Assembly: GCF_023897065.1 (NCBI RefSeq)
Contig: NZ_JAMHIV010000001.1
Span: 642,572 to 706,571, forward strand
Length of the DNA stretch: 64,000 nt
Direction: 5' to 3'
Origin: Crossiella sp. SN42
GTDB lineage: Bacteria; Actinomycetota; Actinomycetes; Mycobacteriales; Pseudonocardiaceae
Shown here: in pieces, positions 46,557-56,181 of the stretch
How the letters are laid out: each line of letters starts with the position of its first letter
Position numbering within the stretch: position 1 is the stretch's first letter
Position numbers and translations under genes: made by a program
The notes under the pieces: generated by a model
Database searches by the model: none
The model's input: only the letters and a program-made list of their open reading frames with translations
Told to the model about the DNA's origin: nothing

Positions 46557-48215
46557 TCAGGTGAGCTGGGACTCCACCAGCGTGGCGTACGGTCCGCCGT
46601 CGCGCAGCAGCTTCTCGTGCGTGCCGAGCTCGGCGATGCGGCCGTTGTCCATCACGATGATCAGGTCGGCGTTGCGCACCGTGCTCAGCCGGTGCGCGAT
46701 CACGATCCGGGTGCTGCCCAGCTCGTCCAGGTTGCGCTGCACCGCCAGCTCGGTGGCCGCGTCCAGGTGGCTGGTGGCCTCGTCGAAGAGCAGGATCCTC
46801 GGTTTGCCCAGCACCGCGCGGGCGATGGCCAGCCGTTGCAGCTGGCCGCCGGAGAGTCCGGCGCCGCCTTCGGAGAGCATCGTGTGGTAGTTCAACGGCA
46901 TCCGCATCAGGTCCTCGTGCACCTCGGCCAGCTCCGCCGCGCGCACCACCTCCGGGAACGGGGCGTCCGGCACCTTGAGGGTCAGGTTCTCCAGGATGGA
47001 GCCGCTGTAGATGTGCGGGGTCTGTATGACGACCCCGCACTGCCCGCGCAGCGCGGTCAGGTCGAGCAGTTCCGTTGGCACACCGTCAAAACACACCGTG
47101 CCCGAGCTGGGCCGGTACAGGCCGAGCATGAGCCGGGCCAGGGTGCTCTTGCCGGAGCCGGTGCGGCCCACAATGGCGATCTTCGAGCCGGCCGGGCAGC
47201 GCACCGAGACCTCGCTGACCGCGGGGTCGGCCTCCGGGCCGTAGCGGAAGGAGAACCGGTCCAGCTCGATCGCGCCGGTGATCTTGGGGCGCAGCAACAT
47301 CTCCCGGTCCGGCTGCTCGGGCGCCTCGCGCAGCACGTCCTGGATCCGGGCCAGGTGCACGCCCACGGTCTGGAAGGACTTCGCGCTCACCGCCAGCGAG
47401 GTCAGCGGCGCGAACACCGAACCGGCCAGGGTGTTCATCGCCAGCATCTGGCCGAGGCCCAACTCGCCGGAAAGCACCAGGTGCGCGCCGAACCACAGCA
47501 GCCCCAACGGCATCCCGGCGCGCAGCACGGTCAGCCACAGGTCCATGTGGTTGTCCAGGGACTGCCGGTCCATGCTCACCCGCAGCTGCCGGTCGAACAT
47601 CCGCGACCACCGCTGGTAGGCCCGGTCCTCCGCGCCGGAGGCCTTGATCGTCTCCACCCCGACCACGGTCTCCAGCAGGTAGCTCTGGGTGTGCGCCATC
47701 CGGGAGAGCTGCGTCTCGGTCAGCTCGTGCGCCCGCCGCGCGAACAGCCACAGCACCACCAGGTTCAGCACCCCGGTGGCCGCGACCACCAGCGCGAAGG
47801 CCGCCGATCCGGCGAAGAGCACGCCGAGGTAGAGCAGCACCAGCGCGCCGTCCAGGACCAGGGCGAGGAACTGGGCGGTGACCAGGTCCCTGATCACCTC
47901 GCTGCTGCCGAAGCGGCTCAGCAGGTCGCCGCCGGTGCGCAGCTGGAAGTAGGAGTACGGCAGGTCCACCAGCCGCCGCAGGAACTTCGTGGACAGGTTC
48001 CGGCTGGTCCTGGTTTGCAGGTACACCAACAGTTCCGCGCGGCCGTAGCCGGTCATGGCCTGCCCTGCGACGAAGGCGACCAAGCCCAGGCCGAGCGCGG
48101 TCAGCGTGCCCTGCTCCCCCGCCGGCACCACCTCGTCCACCAGGTACTGGGTGAGCAGCGCGGGCAGCAGGCCGATCGGCGGGAACGTCGTGGGTAGGCG
48201 CGGCCCCGGCGGGTC
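46557..48215 (-). pseudogene. Lanthipeptide-type ABC transporter (LanT) lacking its peptidase domain
   Basis: 553 codons of a bacteriocin/lanthipeptide exporter: membrane domain (LLTQYLVDEVVPAGEQ; SYFQLRTGGDLLSRF) and ATPase (Walker A VGRTGSGKSTLA, signature LSGGQLQRLAIARAVL, Walker B ILLFDEATSHLDAATE). Normal members are about 700 residues with an N-terminal C39 peptidase that cuts the leader after GG. Here that domain and part of the first membrane helix are absent. The homologous sequence begins abruptly about 20 nt after the lanthipeptide precursor's stop, and there is no in-frame ATG/GTG with a Shine-Dalgarno before it. So it is a deletion remnant, unless read through or started inside the precursor gene. 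Confidence 0.75.
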
Positions 48216-48217
48216 TG

Positions 48218-48442
48218 TTACGGGCAGACGCAGACGCTCTTGGCGGTCTGCGCGGTGGTCGTGGTGGTCAGGGTGGGCGTGGTCTGGCACACGACCTTGC
48301 TCGGGCAGACCCAGGTCGGGCGGGCGCCACCGGCCACGTTGGCCAGCGCGGCGTCGGAGAGGTTCACCTCACCGGCCGGATGCGCCACGATGCCCAGCGA
48401 ACGCCGGTACTCCGCGTCCTTCCACACGCGCACAATGTCCAT
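48218..48442 (-). CDS. Mersacidin-like class II lanthipeptide precursor
   Basis: 74 residues. Leader 1-39: MDIVRVWKDAEYRRSLG, then AHPAGEVNLSDAALANVAGG, the double-glycine cleavage site of type II lantibiotics. The core (40-74) carries four Cys and many Thr/Ser (WVCPSKVVCQTTPTL, then a run of Thr, ending KSVCVCP), ready for lanthionine formation. ATG 48442 has AAGGAG 6 nt upstream. No LanM synthetase is in the window; the next gene is a truncated LanT. The precursor frame itself is intact. It may be orphaned or modified by an enzyme elsewhere. Confidence 0.85.
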   Translation of the reverse strand: MDIVRVWKDAEYRRSLGIVAHPAGEVNLSDAALANVAGGARPTWVCPSKVVCQTTPTLTTTTTAQTAKSVCVCP

Positions 48443-48716
48443 GACAGCTCCTTAGGTAGGGAGTTTTCTGAGGGATTCGCCGACCCTTTCGGACCGGCAC
48501 CAGAACCGTACTCCCGAATTGACTTCACGATCCCACACACTTGTCGGGACACCGCCCTTTTGAATTCCTTTAAGCGAGCGCAACGCCGCCATTACTACGG
48601 AATTCCACAGGCCCCGCGACGCTCTTCTCGTGGTGTTTCCACCATGTCCTCGGGGGTGGTTCCGGCGCATGCTCTGGGCGAGGGGAACGCAGCTACGAGG
48701 AGGACGTGGTGGCCGG

Positions 48717-49664
48717 TTAGAACACCGAAAGCCCGGTGAGCGTGGTGAACCGGTCCAAGGCGGCCACGCCTGCGACCGAGTTACCACGCTCGTCCAGCGC
48801 CGGGCTCCACGTGCACAGCGAGTACCGGCCGGGCACCACGGCCAGGATCCCGCCGCCGACCCCGCTCTTGCCGGGCAGCCCGACCCGGTAGGCGAACTCC
48901 CCGGCGGCGTCGTAGGCGCCACAGGTCAGCATGACCGAGTTGACCCTTTTCGCCTCGCTGCGCGACAACAACCGGGAACCGTCCGCGCGCACTCCGTGCC
49001 GGGCGAGGAATGAGCCGGCCACGGCGAGGTCCCGGCAGCTCATCGTGATCGAGCACTGCCAGAAATAGTGTTCGAGCACCAGCGGAACGGGATTCTCCAG
49101 ATTGCCATAACTGGCCATCAGATGCGCCAAAGCCGCGTTCCGGTCCCCGTGCGCGGTCTCCGAACGGGCCACCGCGACATCGAAATCGACCCGCTCGTTC
49201 CCGCTCTCCGCGCGCAGGAAATCGCGCACCGCGCCCCGGGCGTCCCCGGTGAGGGAGAGCAGCCGGTCGGTCACCACCAGCGCGCCGGCGTTGATGAATG
49301 GGTTCCGCGGAATCCCGCTCTCGTACTCCAGCTGCACCAGCGAGTTGAACGGGTTCCCCGAGGGCTCCCGCCCCACCCGCCGCCACAGCGCCTCGCCCTC
49401 CGCGGCCAGCACCAGGGCGAGGGAGAACACCTTGGACACGCTCTGGATGGAGAAGGGCGCCTGCCAGTCCCCCACCCCGACCGCCCGCCCGGCCAGGTCC
49501 GCGGCGGCGAAGCCGAAGCCGCCGGGATCCACTTCGGACAGCGCGGGGATGTAGTCGGCCACCCGGCCCTGCCCGCCCGCGCCCGGCGCGACCTCGGTGA
49601 AGACGCTCGCCAGCACGGAGACCAGGTCCCCTGAGTCGGTGACCTGCTGCTCTGACACGGCCAT
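48717..49664 (-). CDS. glsA: Glutaminase
   Basis: 315-residue serine-dependent beta-lactamase-like glutaminase converting glutamine to glutamate and ammonia in the cytoplasm. Motifs: GDWQAPFSIQSVSKVFSLAL with the S-x-x-K catalytic pair, ESGIPRNPFINAGALVV, YGNLENPVPLVLEHYFWQCSI and GKSGVGGGI. Length is normal (about 310). ATG 49664 has AAGGAG at 7 nt. No STAS or ankyrin extension. Single gene, divergent from the phosphate transport pair. Confidence 0.94.
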   Translation of the reverse strand: MAVSEQQVTDSGDLVSVLASVFTEVAPGAGGQGRVADYIPALSEVDPGGFGFAAADLAGRAVGVGDWQAPFSIQSVSKVFSLALVLAAEGEALWRRVGREPSGNPFNSLVQLEYESGIPRNPFINAGALVVTDRLLSLTGDARGAVRDFLRAESGNERVDFDVAVARSETAHGDRNAALAHLMASYGNLENPVPLVLEHYFWQCSITMSCRDLAVAGSFLARHGVRADGSRLLSRSEAKRVNSVMLTCGAYDAAGEFAYRVGLPGKSGVGGGILAVVPGRYSLCTWSPALDERGNSVAGVAALDRFTTLTGLSVF

Positions 49665-49796
49665 GACACTCCTTCGTACCCGCCCGGCCGACCGTACCCG
49701 GTGAACACGGGGTGGACGGTGTGCGAACGATTCGGTGCGCCCGGTAGGTTCCCCGGCGGACACGACGCGACGATCACAACGGGGTGTGACGACCAC

Positions 49797-50417
49797 ATGC
49801 GACTGAGCCGGAGACCCACCAGCCCGCGTTTCTTCGAGCTGTTCGCCGACATCGGCAACAACATCGCCGCGAGTGCCGAGGTGCTGCGGGAGTTCGTGCG
49901 CTCACCCGATGAGCGCCGGGCCGAGCTGGCCGAGCGCATGCACGAGCTGGAGAACATCGGGGACCGGGCCACGCACGAGATCATCGAGCTGCTGGACCGC
50001 TCCTTCGTCACCCCCTTCGACCGCCAGGACATCTACCGGCTGGCCACCCGGCTGGACGACGTGGTCGACGACATGGACGCCGCGGTGGACCTGACCGTGG
50101 TGTACCGGGTGGACGTGCTGCCCGAGGGCGTGGACCACCAGGTGGAGCTGCTGAGCAGGGCCGCGCAGCTGACCGCGGGGGCGATGAAGCGGCTGGCCGA
50201 CCCGCACGGGCTGACCGACTACTGGGTCGAGATCAACTCGCTGGAGGACGAGGCGGACAAGGTGTACCGCCAGCTGCTCTCCCGCCTGTTCGACGGGCGG
50301 ACCGAGGCGCTGGAGGTCATCAAGCTCAAGGAGGTCGTCGACCAGCTGGAGGCGGCCGCCGACGCCTTCGAGCACATCGCCGACGTGGTGCGCACCATCG
50401 CGGTCAAGGAATCCTGA
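49797..50417 (+). CDS. DUF47/PhoU-like accessory protein of Pit transport
   Basis: 206 residues, all helical, of the DUF47 (PhoU-like) family: FFELFADIGNNIAASAEVL, ENIGDRATHEIIELLDRSF and TPFDRQDIYRLATRLDDVVDDMD are signatures of the family, with Asp/Glu-rich metal-binding repeats. It probably modulates the Pit transporter, whose gene starts at its stop codon (TGATG overlap). ATG 49797; a GTG or ATG further up is in frame but gives an unrelated N-terminus. Confidence 0.92.
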   Translation: MRLSRRPTSPRFFELFADIGNNIAASAEVLREFVRSPDERRAELAERMHELENIGDRATHEIIELLDRSFVTPFDRQDIYRLATRLDDVVDDMDAAVDLTVVYRVDVLPEGVDHQVELLSRAAQLTAGAMKRLADPHGLTDYWVEINSLEDEADKVYRQLLSRLFDGRTEALEVIKLKEVVDQLEAAADAFEHIADVVRTIAVKES

Positions 50418-51406
50418 TGCTGGACATCACGCTGGTCGTGGTGATCGTGCTCGCCCTGGGCTTCGACTTCACCAACGGCTTCCACGACGCGGCCAACGCG
50501 ATCGCCTCCGCGGTCTCCACCCGCGCGCTGACCCTGCGCGCCGCGCTAGCCATGGCCGCGGTGATGAACCTGATCGGCGCGCTGCTGGGCACCGCGGTCG
50601 CGGTCACCGTGGCCTCCGGGGTGATCGACACCCCGGACGGCGACCACGGGCTGCACGTGGTGCTGGCCGCGCTGGTCGGCGCGATCGTGTGGAACCTGAT
50701 CACCTGGTACTTCGGGCTGCCGTCCTCCTCCTCGCACGCCCTGATCGGCGGCCTGGTGGGCGCGGCGCTGGCCTCGGCCACCACCGTGCACTGGTCCGGG
50801 GTGCTGATGAAGGTGGTCGTGCCGATGATCATCTCACCCACGGTCGGCCTGCTGCTGGGCTACACCGTGATGACCGCGATCATGTGGATCTTCCGCAACG
50901 GCAACATGCACCGGGTGGGCCGGGGCATGCGCAAGGCCCAGATCGTCTCCTCCGCCAGCCTGGCGCTGGGGCACGGCCTGCAGGACGCGCAGAAGAGCAT
51001 GGGCGTGATCGTGCTGGCCCTGGTCATCGGCCACCAGCAGACCGGCTACCACGTGCCGTTCTGGGTGGTGCTGGTCTGCGCGCTGGCCCTGGGCGCGGGC
51101 ACCTACGCCGGTGGCCTGCGGATCATGCGCACCATGGGCAGGCGGATCTTCCACCTGACCCCGGCGCACGGGTTCGCCGCCGAGGTCTCCGCCTCCTCGG
51201 TGCTGTACCTGACCGCGTTCGCCTTCGGCGCGCCGATCTCCACCACGCACGTGATCACCTCCGCGGTGATGGGCGTGGGCGCGACCACCCGCCGCTCCGC
51301 GGTGCGCTGGTCGGTGGCCGCGGACATCGCCAAGGGCTGGGTGCTCACCCTGCCGGCCTCGGCCGCGGTCGCCGCGGGCACCTACGGCCTGATCTCGCTG
51401 TTCTGA
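50417..51406 (+). CDS. pit: Low-affinity inorganic phosphate transporter, Pit family
   Basis: 329-residue membrane protein importing metal-phosphate with protons. The duplicated PiT signatures are visible: GFDFTNGFHDAANAIASAVST near the N-terminus and GAPISTTHVITSAVMGVGA near the C-terminus, plus FGLPSSSSHALIGGLVGA. About ten hydrophobic helices. It is translated with the DUF47 gene (overlapping stop/start). Length is typical of short actinobacterial Pit proteins. Convergent with the BrkB gene. Confidence 0.94.
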   Translation: MLDITLVVVIVLALGFDFTNGFHDAANAIASAVSTRALTLRAALAMAAVMNLIGALLGTAVAVTVASGVIDTPDGDHGLHVVLAALVGAIVWNLITWYFGLPSSSSHALIGGLVGAALASATTVHWSGVLMKVVVPMIISPTVGLLLGYTVMTAIMWIFRNGNMHRVGRGMRKAQIVSSASLALGHGLQDAQKSMGVIVLALVIGHQQTGYHVPFWVVLVCALALGAGTYAGGLRIMRTMGRRIFHLTPAHGFAAEVSASSVLYLTAFAFGAPISTTHVITSAVMGVGATTRRSAVRWSVAADIAKGWVLTLPASAAVAAGTYGLISLF

Positions 51407-51416
51407 GCCGGGGCGC

Positions 51417-52397
51417 TCAGCGCTCCGGCACGGCGGGCCGTTCCTCTTCCGTCATCGCCCTGGTGTCCCTGGCGGGGAGGAACGGCTCCTGCTCGGCGGG
51501 CTGGCCGTCGGCGATGCGCTTGCCGCGGGCCAGTTCGGCGTCGAGCTCGGCGCCCAGCAGCACGGCCAGGTTGGTGATCCACAGCCACACCAGGAACACG
51601 ATCACCCCGGCCAGCGAGCCGTAGGTCTTGTTGTAGGAGCCGAAGTTCGCCACGTACAGCGCGAACCCGGCCGAGGCCAGCACCCACAGCAGCACCGCCA
51701 GCGCGCCACCGGGGCTCAGCCAGCGGAAGCGGGGCTGCCGCACGTTCGGCGCGGCCCAGTACAGCAGCGCGAACACCAGGGCCACCAGCGCCGCGATCAC
51801 CGGCCACTTGGCGATGTCCCACACCAGCACCCCCGTGGAGCCGACCCCCAGCAGCTGCCCGATCCCCTCGGCCAGCGCGCCGGTGGCGACCACCCCCACC
51901 GCGCACAGCGCCAGCACCACGACCACCGCCAGGGTCAGCCCCAGCCGCAACGGCGCGGTCTTCCACAGCGGACGGCCCTCGGGCATCTCGTAGATCGCGT
52001 TCGAGGCACGCATGAACGCGGCAATGTAGCCGGAGGCCGACCACAGCGCACCGGCCAGGCCCACGATCGCCAGCAGCCCGGAGGCCTGGGAGCGCTGGAG
52101 CTCGCCGATGGCGTTGACCAGGATGTCCTTGCCCTGCCCCGGCACGACGGTGTTGATGTTGTCGATCAGGGTCTGCGTCGCCGAGGGGCCGAGCAGGCCG
52201 AGCACGGCGGTGAGCACCAGCAGGCCGGGGAACAGGGAGAGCACGCTGTAGTAGGTCAGGGCGGCGGCCCAGTCGCTCAGGTTGTCCTTGCTGAACCCGC
52301 TGATGGTGCGCCTGAGCACCTGCTTCCACGACCGCTTGGGCAGCTCGGTCGGCTTCTCCGCCCGCGCCGCCCCGGTGCCCGCCTGCTCCGTCGACAT
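51417..52397 (-). CDS. YihY/BrkB-family inner membrane protein
   Basis: 326 residues with six hydrophobic segments. DNLSDWAAALTYYSVLSLFPGLLVL, YIAAFMRASNAIYEMPEGRPLWKT, and LWVLASAGFALYVANFGSYNKTYGSLAGVIVFLVWLWI are typical of the former ribonuclease-BN family (YihY/BrkB). The exact role is unknown; membrane transport or flippase activity has been proposed for the family. ATG 52397 has GGAGGT 8 nt upstream; an ATG at 52415 adds 6 residues. A polar C-terminus (about 275-326). Single gene. Confidence 0.92.
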   Translation of the reverse strand: MSTEQAGTGAARAEKPTELPKRSWKQVLRRTISGFSKDNLSDWAAALTYYSVLSLFPGLLVLTAVLGLLGPSATQTLIDNINTVVPGQGKDILVNAIGELQRSQASGLLAIVGLAGALWSASGYIAAFMRASNAIYEMPEGRPLWKTAPLRLGLTLAVVVVLALCAVGVVATGALAEGIGQLLGVGSTGVLVWDIAKWPVIAALVALVFALLYWAAPNVRQPRFRWLSPGGALAVLLWVLASAGFALYVANFGSYNKTYGSLAGVIVFLVWLWITNLAVLLGAELDAELARGKRIADGQPAEQEPFLPARDTRAMTEEERPAVPER

Positions 52398-52519
52398 CCC
52401 GTCCACCTCCGCCATCGACTCGCTCCCGCGGGGCCTACCCGCTCAGCGCGCGGGCAATCCCGCCGTACGCGGGTGAGCTGCTGGGCGGATCGGGCGGTCC
52501 GGCACGCCGCTGTTCGCGG

Positions 52520-53314
52520 TCAGGAGCACTCGAGGTCGTGCAGCGCGGGGTAGACCGGGTTGCCCTCCGTGCCCCAGACCCTGAGGATGCCCGAATCGCC
52601 CCAGGTCAGCTCGTAGTCGCCCTGGGCGACCGGGCGGCCGCCGTCGTCGGCGAACCAGGACCCTCGGCGCAGGCCGATCCCGGCGAACTCCACCGCATAG
52701 ACCTCTCCCCTGCCTGCGAGCACGACCGCGCTCTCCCGGACCACGGCCTGGCAGCCGTCCGGGCCGGGCGGTCGCAGGACCCGGTAGTCGGCGAACACGT
52801 CGCCCAGCGCGCCGAGGAGAGCGCACAACCCGGTCAGCACGGCCAGCCACGCCACGCTCCAGCGGGGCAGCACCCGTCGGATCTTGGCTTCGGGCAGGCG
52901 GATCGCCACGCCGTAGCGCCACAACGTCACCGAGAGCACCAGCAGCCCGCCGCCGAGTGCCCAGCCGGGCAGCACCCACCCGCCGAGCACCAGCACCAGA
53001 CCGGCGAACCACCAGACGACGATCACCACGAAGGCCGTCACCAGGACGCCGATCGCGGTGCCGACCACGGTGATCGACCGGGCGGCGGTGCGGAGCTGTG
53101 ATCTCACCAGGCCACTGTATCCACGCGGAAAAACCCCTTGCCCGCCCTCATCGTCTTCGGGAACCAGCACGTGGTGGTGAACTGTGCCGCCCAGCAGGTC
53201 GACCTCCCGGTTGGTGCGCTGGACGCCGAGCCGGGTGGCCGCGTTGGTGCGGTTGATCCGGCGGATCAGGTCCTCCAACTCGGTCAGCGCGAGGTCGGCC
53301 TCGGCGAGCTTCAT
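52520..53314 (-). CDS. Hypothetical membrane protein with DIP1984-like N-terminus
   Basis: 264 residues. The first 30 read MKLAEADLALTELEDLIRRI and NRTNAATRL, which resembles pieces of the small DIP1984/septicolysin-like family (a MKLAEA start and a DLIRRINRTNAATR core), but with the roughly 45 residues normally between them missing. The rest is unrelated: hydrophobic helices at about 85-105, 110-135 and 158-180 and a C-terminal soluble domain with several Cys. It therefore looks like a deletion-derived fusion; it could also be a natural architecture I do not know. ATG 53314, with an alternative at 53326. Confidence 0.6.
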   Translation of the reverse strand: MKLAEADLALTELEDLIRRINRTNAATRLGVQRTNREVDLLGGTVHHHVLVPEDDEGGQGVFPRGYSGLVRSQLRTAARSITVVGTAIGVLVTAFVVIVVWWFAGLVLVLGGWVLPGWALGGGLLVLSVTLWRYGVAIRLPEAKIRRVLPRWSVAWLAVLTGLCALLGALGDVFADYRVLRPPGPDGCQAVVRESAVVLAGRGEVYAVEFAGIGLRRGSWFADDGGRPVAQGDYELTWGDSGILRVWGTEGNPVYPALHDLECS

Positions 53315-53339
53315 CTCGCCACCCATGCCCCAGGCGGTA

Positions 53340-56078
53340 TCAACCGAGGTCCAGCGAGTTTCCGAGCACCACCTGGAGGGTCGACGGGCCGCTGGTGACC
53401 ACGGCGAGGCCGGGCTCGTCCTGGTACAGCGCGACGGCCAGCTTGCCGCCGGAAGCCAGTGCGGTCACGTCGAAGGCCAGCCAGTCGGTGGCGGTGCTGG
53501 CGGTCGCCGTGCCCGCGGCGGGGCCGAGGGCGGGCCGGGTGTTCCAGGTGACCGTGGCCGGGTCCCAGTCGGGGCTGATGCCGTAGGCGCGCACGCCGGT
53601 CTGGGTGCCGCCGGAGTCCTCGACCCGGCCCTTGATCCACAGCACTGCCCGCTCGATCGGGCCGCTGGGCAGGGCGAAGCGAAGCAGGGCCTGGCGGGTG
53701 AAGCCCGCGCCACCGGCGACTCGCTTGATCACCAGGCTGGACTCGTTGTCGTAGTTGGTGTTCGCGTGGGAGCCGTCGCGGACGTAGGTGTCGGCCTCGG
53801 CCGTCCGGAACTCGGCGCGGCGGGCCGGCTGGGTGCCGCGGGTGAGGCGGATGGTCCTGGTCGCGCCGAGGGTTCCGCCGGTCTCCACGAGCAGCTTGAC
53901 CGTGGGGGCGGAGCTGAGCAGCGTGCAGCCGGGCGCGGGTTCGGCGAGCCGGAAACCGGTGCGGGCCAACTCGACCAGCCGGGTCGCGGCCGCCCTGGTC
54001 GGGTCGGCGACCGCGAGGGTGAGCGAGCCGCCCTGGTCCTGGGCGAGCACGGAAGCGGGACCGTCCACGGTGATTCCGGCGGCGGTGCCCGCGGTGAAGA
54101 AGTTGGCCGCGGTGATACCGGTGCGGCGGTCGGTCACCGCCTGCACGGTCGCGGTGTTCGCCAGCACCCTGGCTTCCGCGTTGGCGGCGTAGGCCTTGGT
54201 GGCCTCGGCGGACGCGCCGGGCAGCAGGAGGTAGGCATAGGAGGCTCCGGCAGGGTTGACGCCGTGGTCCAGCCACAGCGTCAGGTAGGGGCGGGTGATC
54301 GCGGTCGTGGGACCGGTGGTGCTGATGTCGCGCCAGCGCCCGGTGCGCTGCTCGCGCAGGGTGTGCACGGCGGTCGGCGTGGGGAAGACGAGGCCGCCGA
54401 CGCCGTCGATGGCCAGCCAGCCGGTGCGCTCGGGCGGGCCGCCGGTGGTGAGCGCGGGCGCGCCGTTGCGGTTCTCCAGCACGGTTTCCACCCGGTCCAC
54501 GCCGGTGATGCCCGCGCCGAGGGCGATCACCACCTCACCGAGGCAGAACCAGGACTTCTTGGCGGTCACGGTGTTCTGGTGCGCCTGGAGGTCCAGGCCG
54601 ACCGCGCCGTGCTTGCCGGACAGGGCGGCGCCACCGGCCCAGGTGGTGCCGGGCAGGGAGGCCGCGCCCGCACCGTCGGCGAGCCGGGTGGCGCTGACCG
54701 TGGTGCCGGGCAGGCGGTAGGGGTCGACGGTGGGCCAGAACTCGTCGGTGAAGTCGCCGGGCCGGGCCGTGGTGTACAGGTAGGTCATGCCCTCGGTGGT
54801 GTGCCAGCCGCGCAGGTTCTCCCCGTTCATCGACTCGAACCGGTTCATCCTGGCCGAGTTCAGCGCGATGGCCAGCGCCCAGCCGCGGCCGCGGTGCACC
54901 ACCCGGTCCATGCTGGGGAACTGCTTGTGCCCCACCGGTTCCGGCTGTACCGGAATACTCGCGTCGGCCAGCACCGGGGCGGCCAGGGCGATCTGGGCGA
55001 CCGTGCCGTGCGCGCTGACCGGGCGGGCGGTGTTGGCCAGCAGCCAGGTCTTGGCCAGCGAACGCAGCTCCGGGTGGCCGGACCTGGCCAGCAGCAACAG
55101 GTCCCAGGCGAAGTACAGGCCGTCGTCGGCGTCGCGTTCGCCGGTGCGCGAGATGGCCCGGCCGCGCACGAAGTCGAAGACCCGGCCGCGGAAGACCATC
55201 GGCGCGTAGGCCGCCGGGACCGAGGCGTGCACGTTGGCGCGCAACGGATCGGTGACGTCCCAGCTGGACCCGGCCAGCAGCAGGAACAGCTGGGCCAGCC
55301 GGTTGAGGATGACGTGGCCGTAGGTGCCGGTGTAGGGCACGGTGTCGTGCTGGACGAACGAGCCGTCGGCGTACATCCCGTCCCCGCTGCGGGTGTAGGG
55401 GAACAGGTCGGACAGGCTGTCCCTGGCCACGGCCAGCGCCTCGGCCTTGGCGCCGAGGATGCCGCGCAGGGCGACCACCAGGGCCAGGTCCGCGCGGTTG
55501 GCGCCGGTGGAGACCTTTCTGGCCGGCATCATCCGGTAGGGCGTCGGCACGAAGTGGTCGACCGCGGCCAGGTGCGCGGCGAGCTGGGTGTCCGGGACCG
55601 TCAGCAGCACGCACAGGTCCAGAAGTGCCTGCGGGGAGCCGATTTCCCAGTCCCACCAGTTGCCGTACTGCTTCTGCCCGGCCCGATAGGTTTCACCGAG
55701 CACGGACATCCCGTGCACGATCTGGGCGGCCAGCCGAGGATCACCGGTCACCGAGGTGCCGGGGGTGGCGTGCGCCAGAGCCATCAGGCGGAGCCGGGTG
55801 AAGCTGGCGGTCAGGTTGGCCGAGGAGGAGCCCAGCGGCAGGTCGGGCCAGAGCGAGCCGGTCATGGTGTCCCGGTGCCGCCGGGCCTGGCTGTCCAAAG
55901 TGGACAGTGCGGTGCGGAAGACCGGGTCGGCCGGGTTGATCGCGCCGCCGGTGAGCGCGTTCGCCCAGCGCAGGCGCAGGGTGTCGAACTCGGTGGCCGC
56001 CGAGGCCGCGCCCAGTGGCACCGCGGCCAGGACGCCGGTGGCGAGCAGGAGCTGGCGGCGGGACAGGGGGAAAGACAT
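53340..56078 (-). CDS. Tat-exported polysaccharide lyase family 8 with C-terminal DNRLRE-like domain
   Basis: 912 residues. A Tat signal (SRRQLLLATGVLAAVPLGA) is followed by an alpha/alpha-barrel catalytic domain (about 30-380) and a beta-sandwich PL8 core (to about 720). Catalytic hallmarks: YGNWWDWEIGSPQALLDLCV, GANRADLAL, DGSFVQHDTVPYTGTYGHV (His and Tyr) and NGENLRGWHTTEGMTYLYT. The C-terminus (about 745-910: AEADTYVRDGSHANTNYDNE and LLRFALPSGPIERAVLWI) looks like a DNRLRE carbohydrate-binding module. The substrate could be hyaluronate, chondroitin or xanthan. ATG 56078 has GGGAGG upstream. It is divergent from the DeoR-LacI hybrid regulator, probably its repressor. Confidence 0.92.
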   Translation of the reverse strand: MSFPLSRRQLLLATGVLAAVPLGAASAATEFDTLRLRWANALTGGAINPADPVFRTALSTLDSQARRHRDTMTGSLWPDLPLGSSSANLTASFTRLRLMALAHATPGTSVTGDPRLAAQIVHGMSVLGETYRAGQKQYGNWWDWEIGSPQALLDLCVLLTVPDTQLAAHLAAVDHFVPTPYRMMPARKVSTGANRADLALVVALRGILGAKAEALAVARDSLSDLFPYTRSGDGMYADGSFVQHDTVPYTGTYGHVILNRLAQLFLLLAGSSWDVTDPLRANVHASVPAAYAPMVFRGRVFDFVRGRAISRTGERDADDGLYFAWDLLLLARSGHPELRSLAKTWLLANTARPVSAHGTVAQIALAAPVLADASIPVQPEPVGHKQFPSMDRVVHRGRGWALAIALNSARMNRFESMNGENLRGWHTTEGMTYLYTTARPGDFTDEFWPTVDPYRLPGTTVSATRLADGAGAASLPGTTWAGGAALSGKHGAVGLDLQAHQNTVTAKKSWFCLGEVVIALGAGITGVDRVETVLENRNGAPALTTGGPPERTGWLAIDGVGGLVFPTPTAVHTLREQRTGRWRDISTTGPTTAITRPYLTLWLDHGVNPAGASYAYLLLPGASAEATKAYAANAEARVLANTATVQAVTDRRTGITAANFFTAGTAAGITVDGPASVLAQDQGGSLTLAVADPTRAAATRLVELARTGFRLAEPAPGCTLLSSAPTVKLLVETGGTLGATRTIRLTRGTQPARRAEFRTAEADTYVRDGSHANTNYDNESSLVIKRVAGGAGFTRQALLRFALPSGPIERAVLWIKGRVEDSGGTQTGVRAYGISPDWDPATVTWNTRPALGPAAGTATASTATDWLAFDVTALASGGKLAVALYQDEPGLAVVTSGPSTLQVVLGNSLDLG

Positions 56079-56160
56079 CGCGGCCTCCCTACTTGTGCTC
56101 CTTCGCACCCTCCGACCAAGATGCCCCAACGGTCAACCTTTCCGCAGCCAAGCGGACAAA

Positions 56161-56168
56161 TGTGCACA
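56161..56168. promoter_or_regulatory. Short palindrome before the DeoR-LacI hybrid gene
   Basis: TGTGCACA lies 13 bp before the regulator's start, in the 103-bp gap to the divergent lyase gene. Too short for certainty, but it is the only clear dyad in that gap and could be part of the repressor's site. Confidence 0.3.
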
Positions 56169-56181
56169 GACAGGGGTGGCG

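Noticed and set aside
48630..49013. A small forward gene opposite the glutaminase C-terminus
   Set aside because: No ribosome binding site or domain, and it overlaps the well-supported glsA on the other strand.
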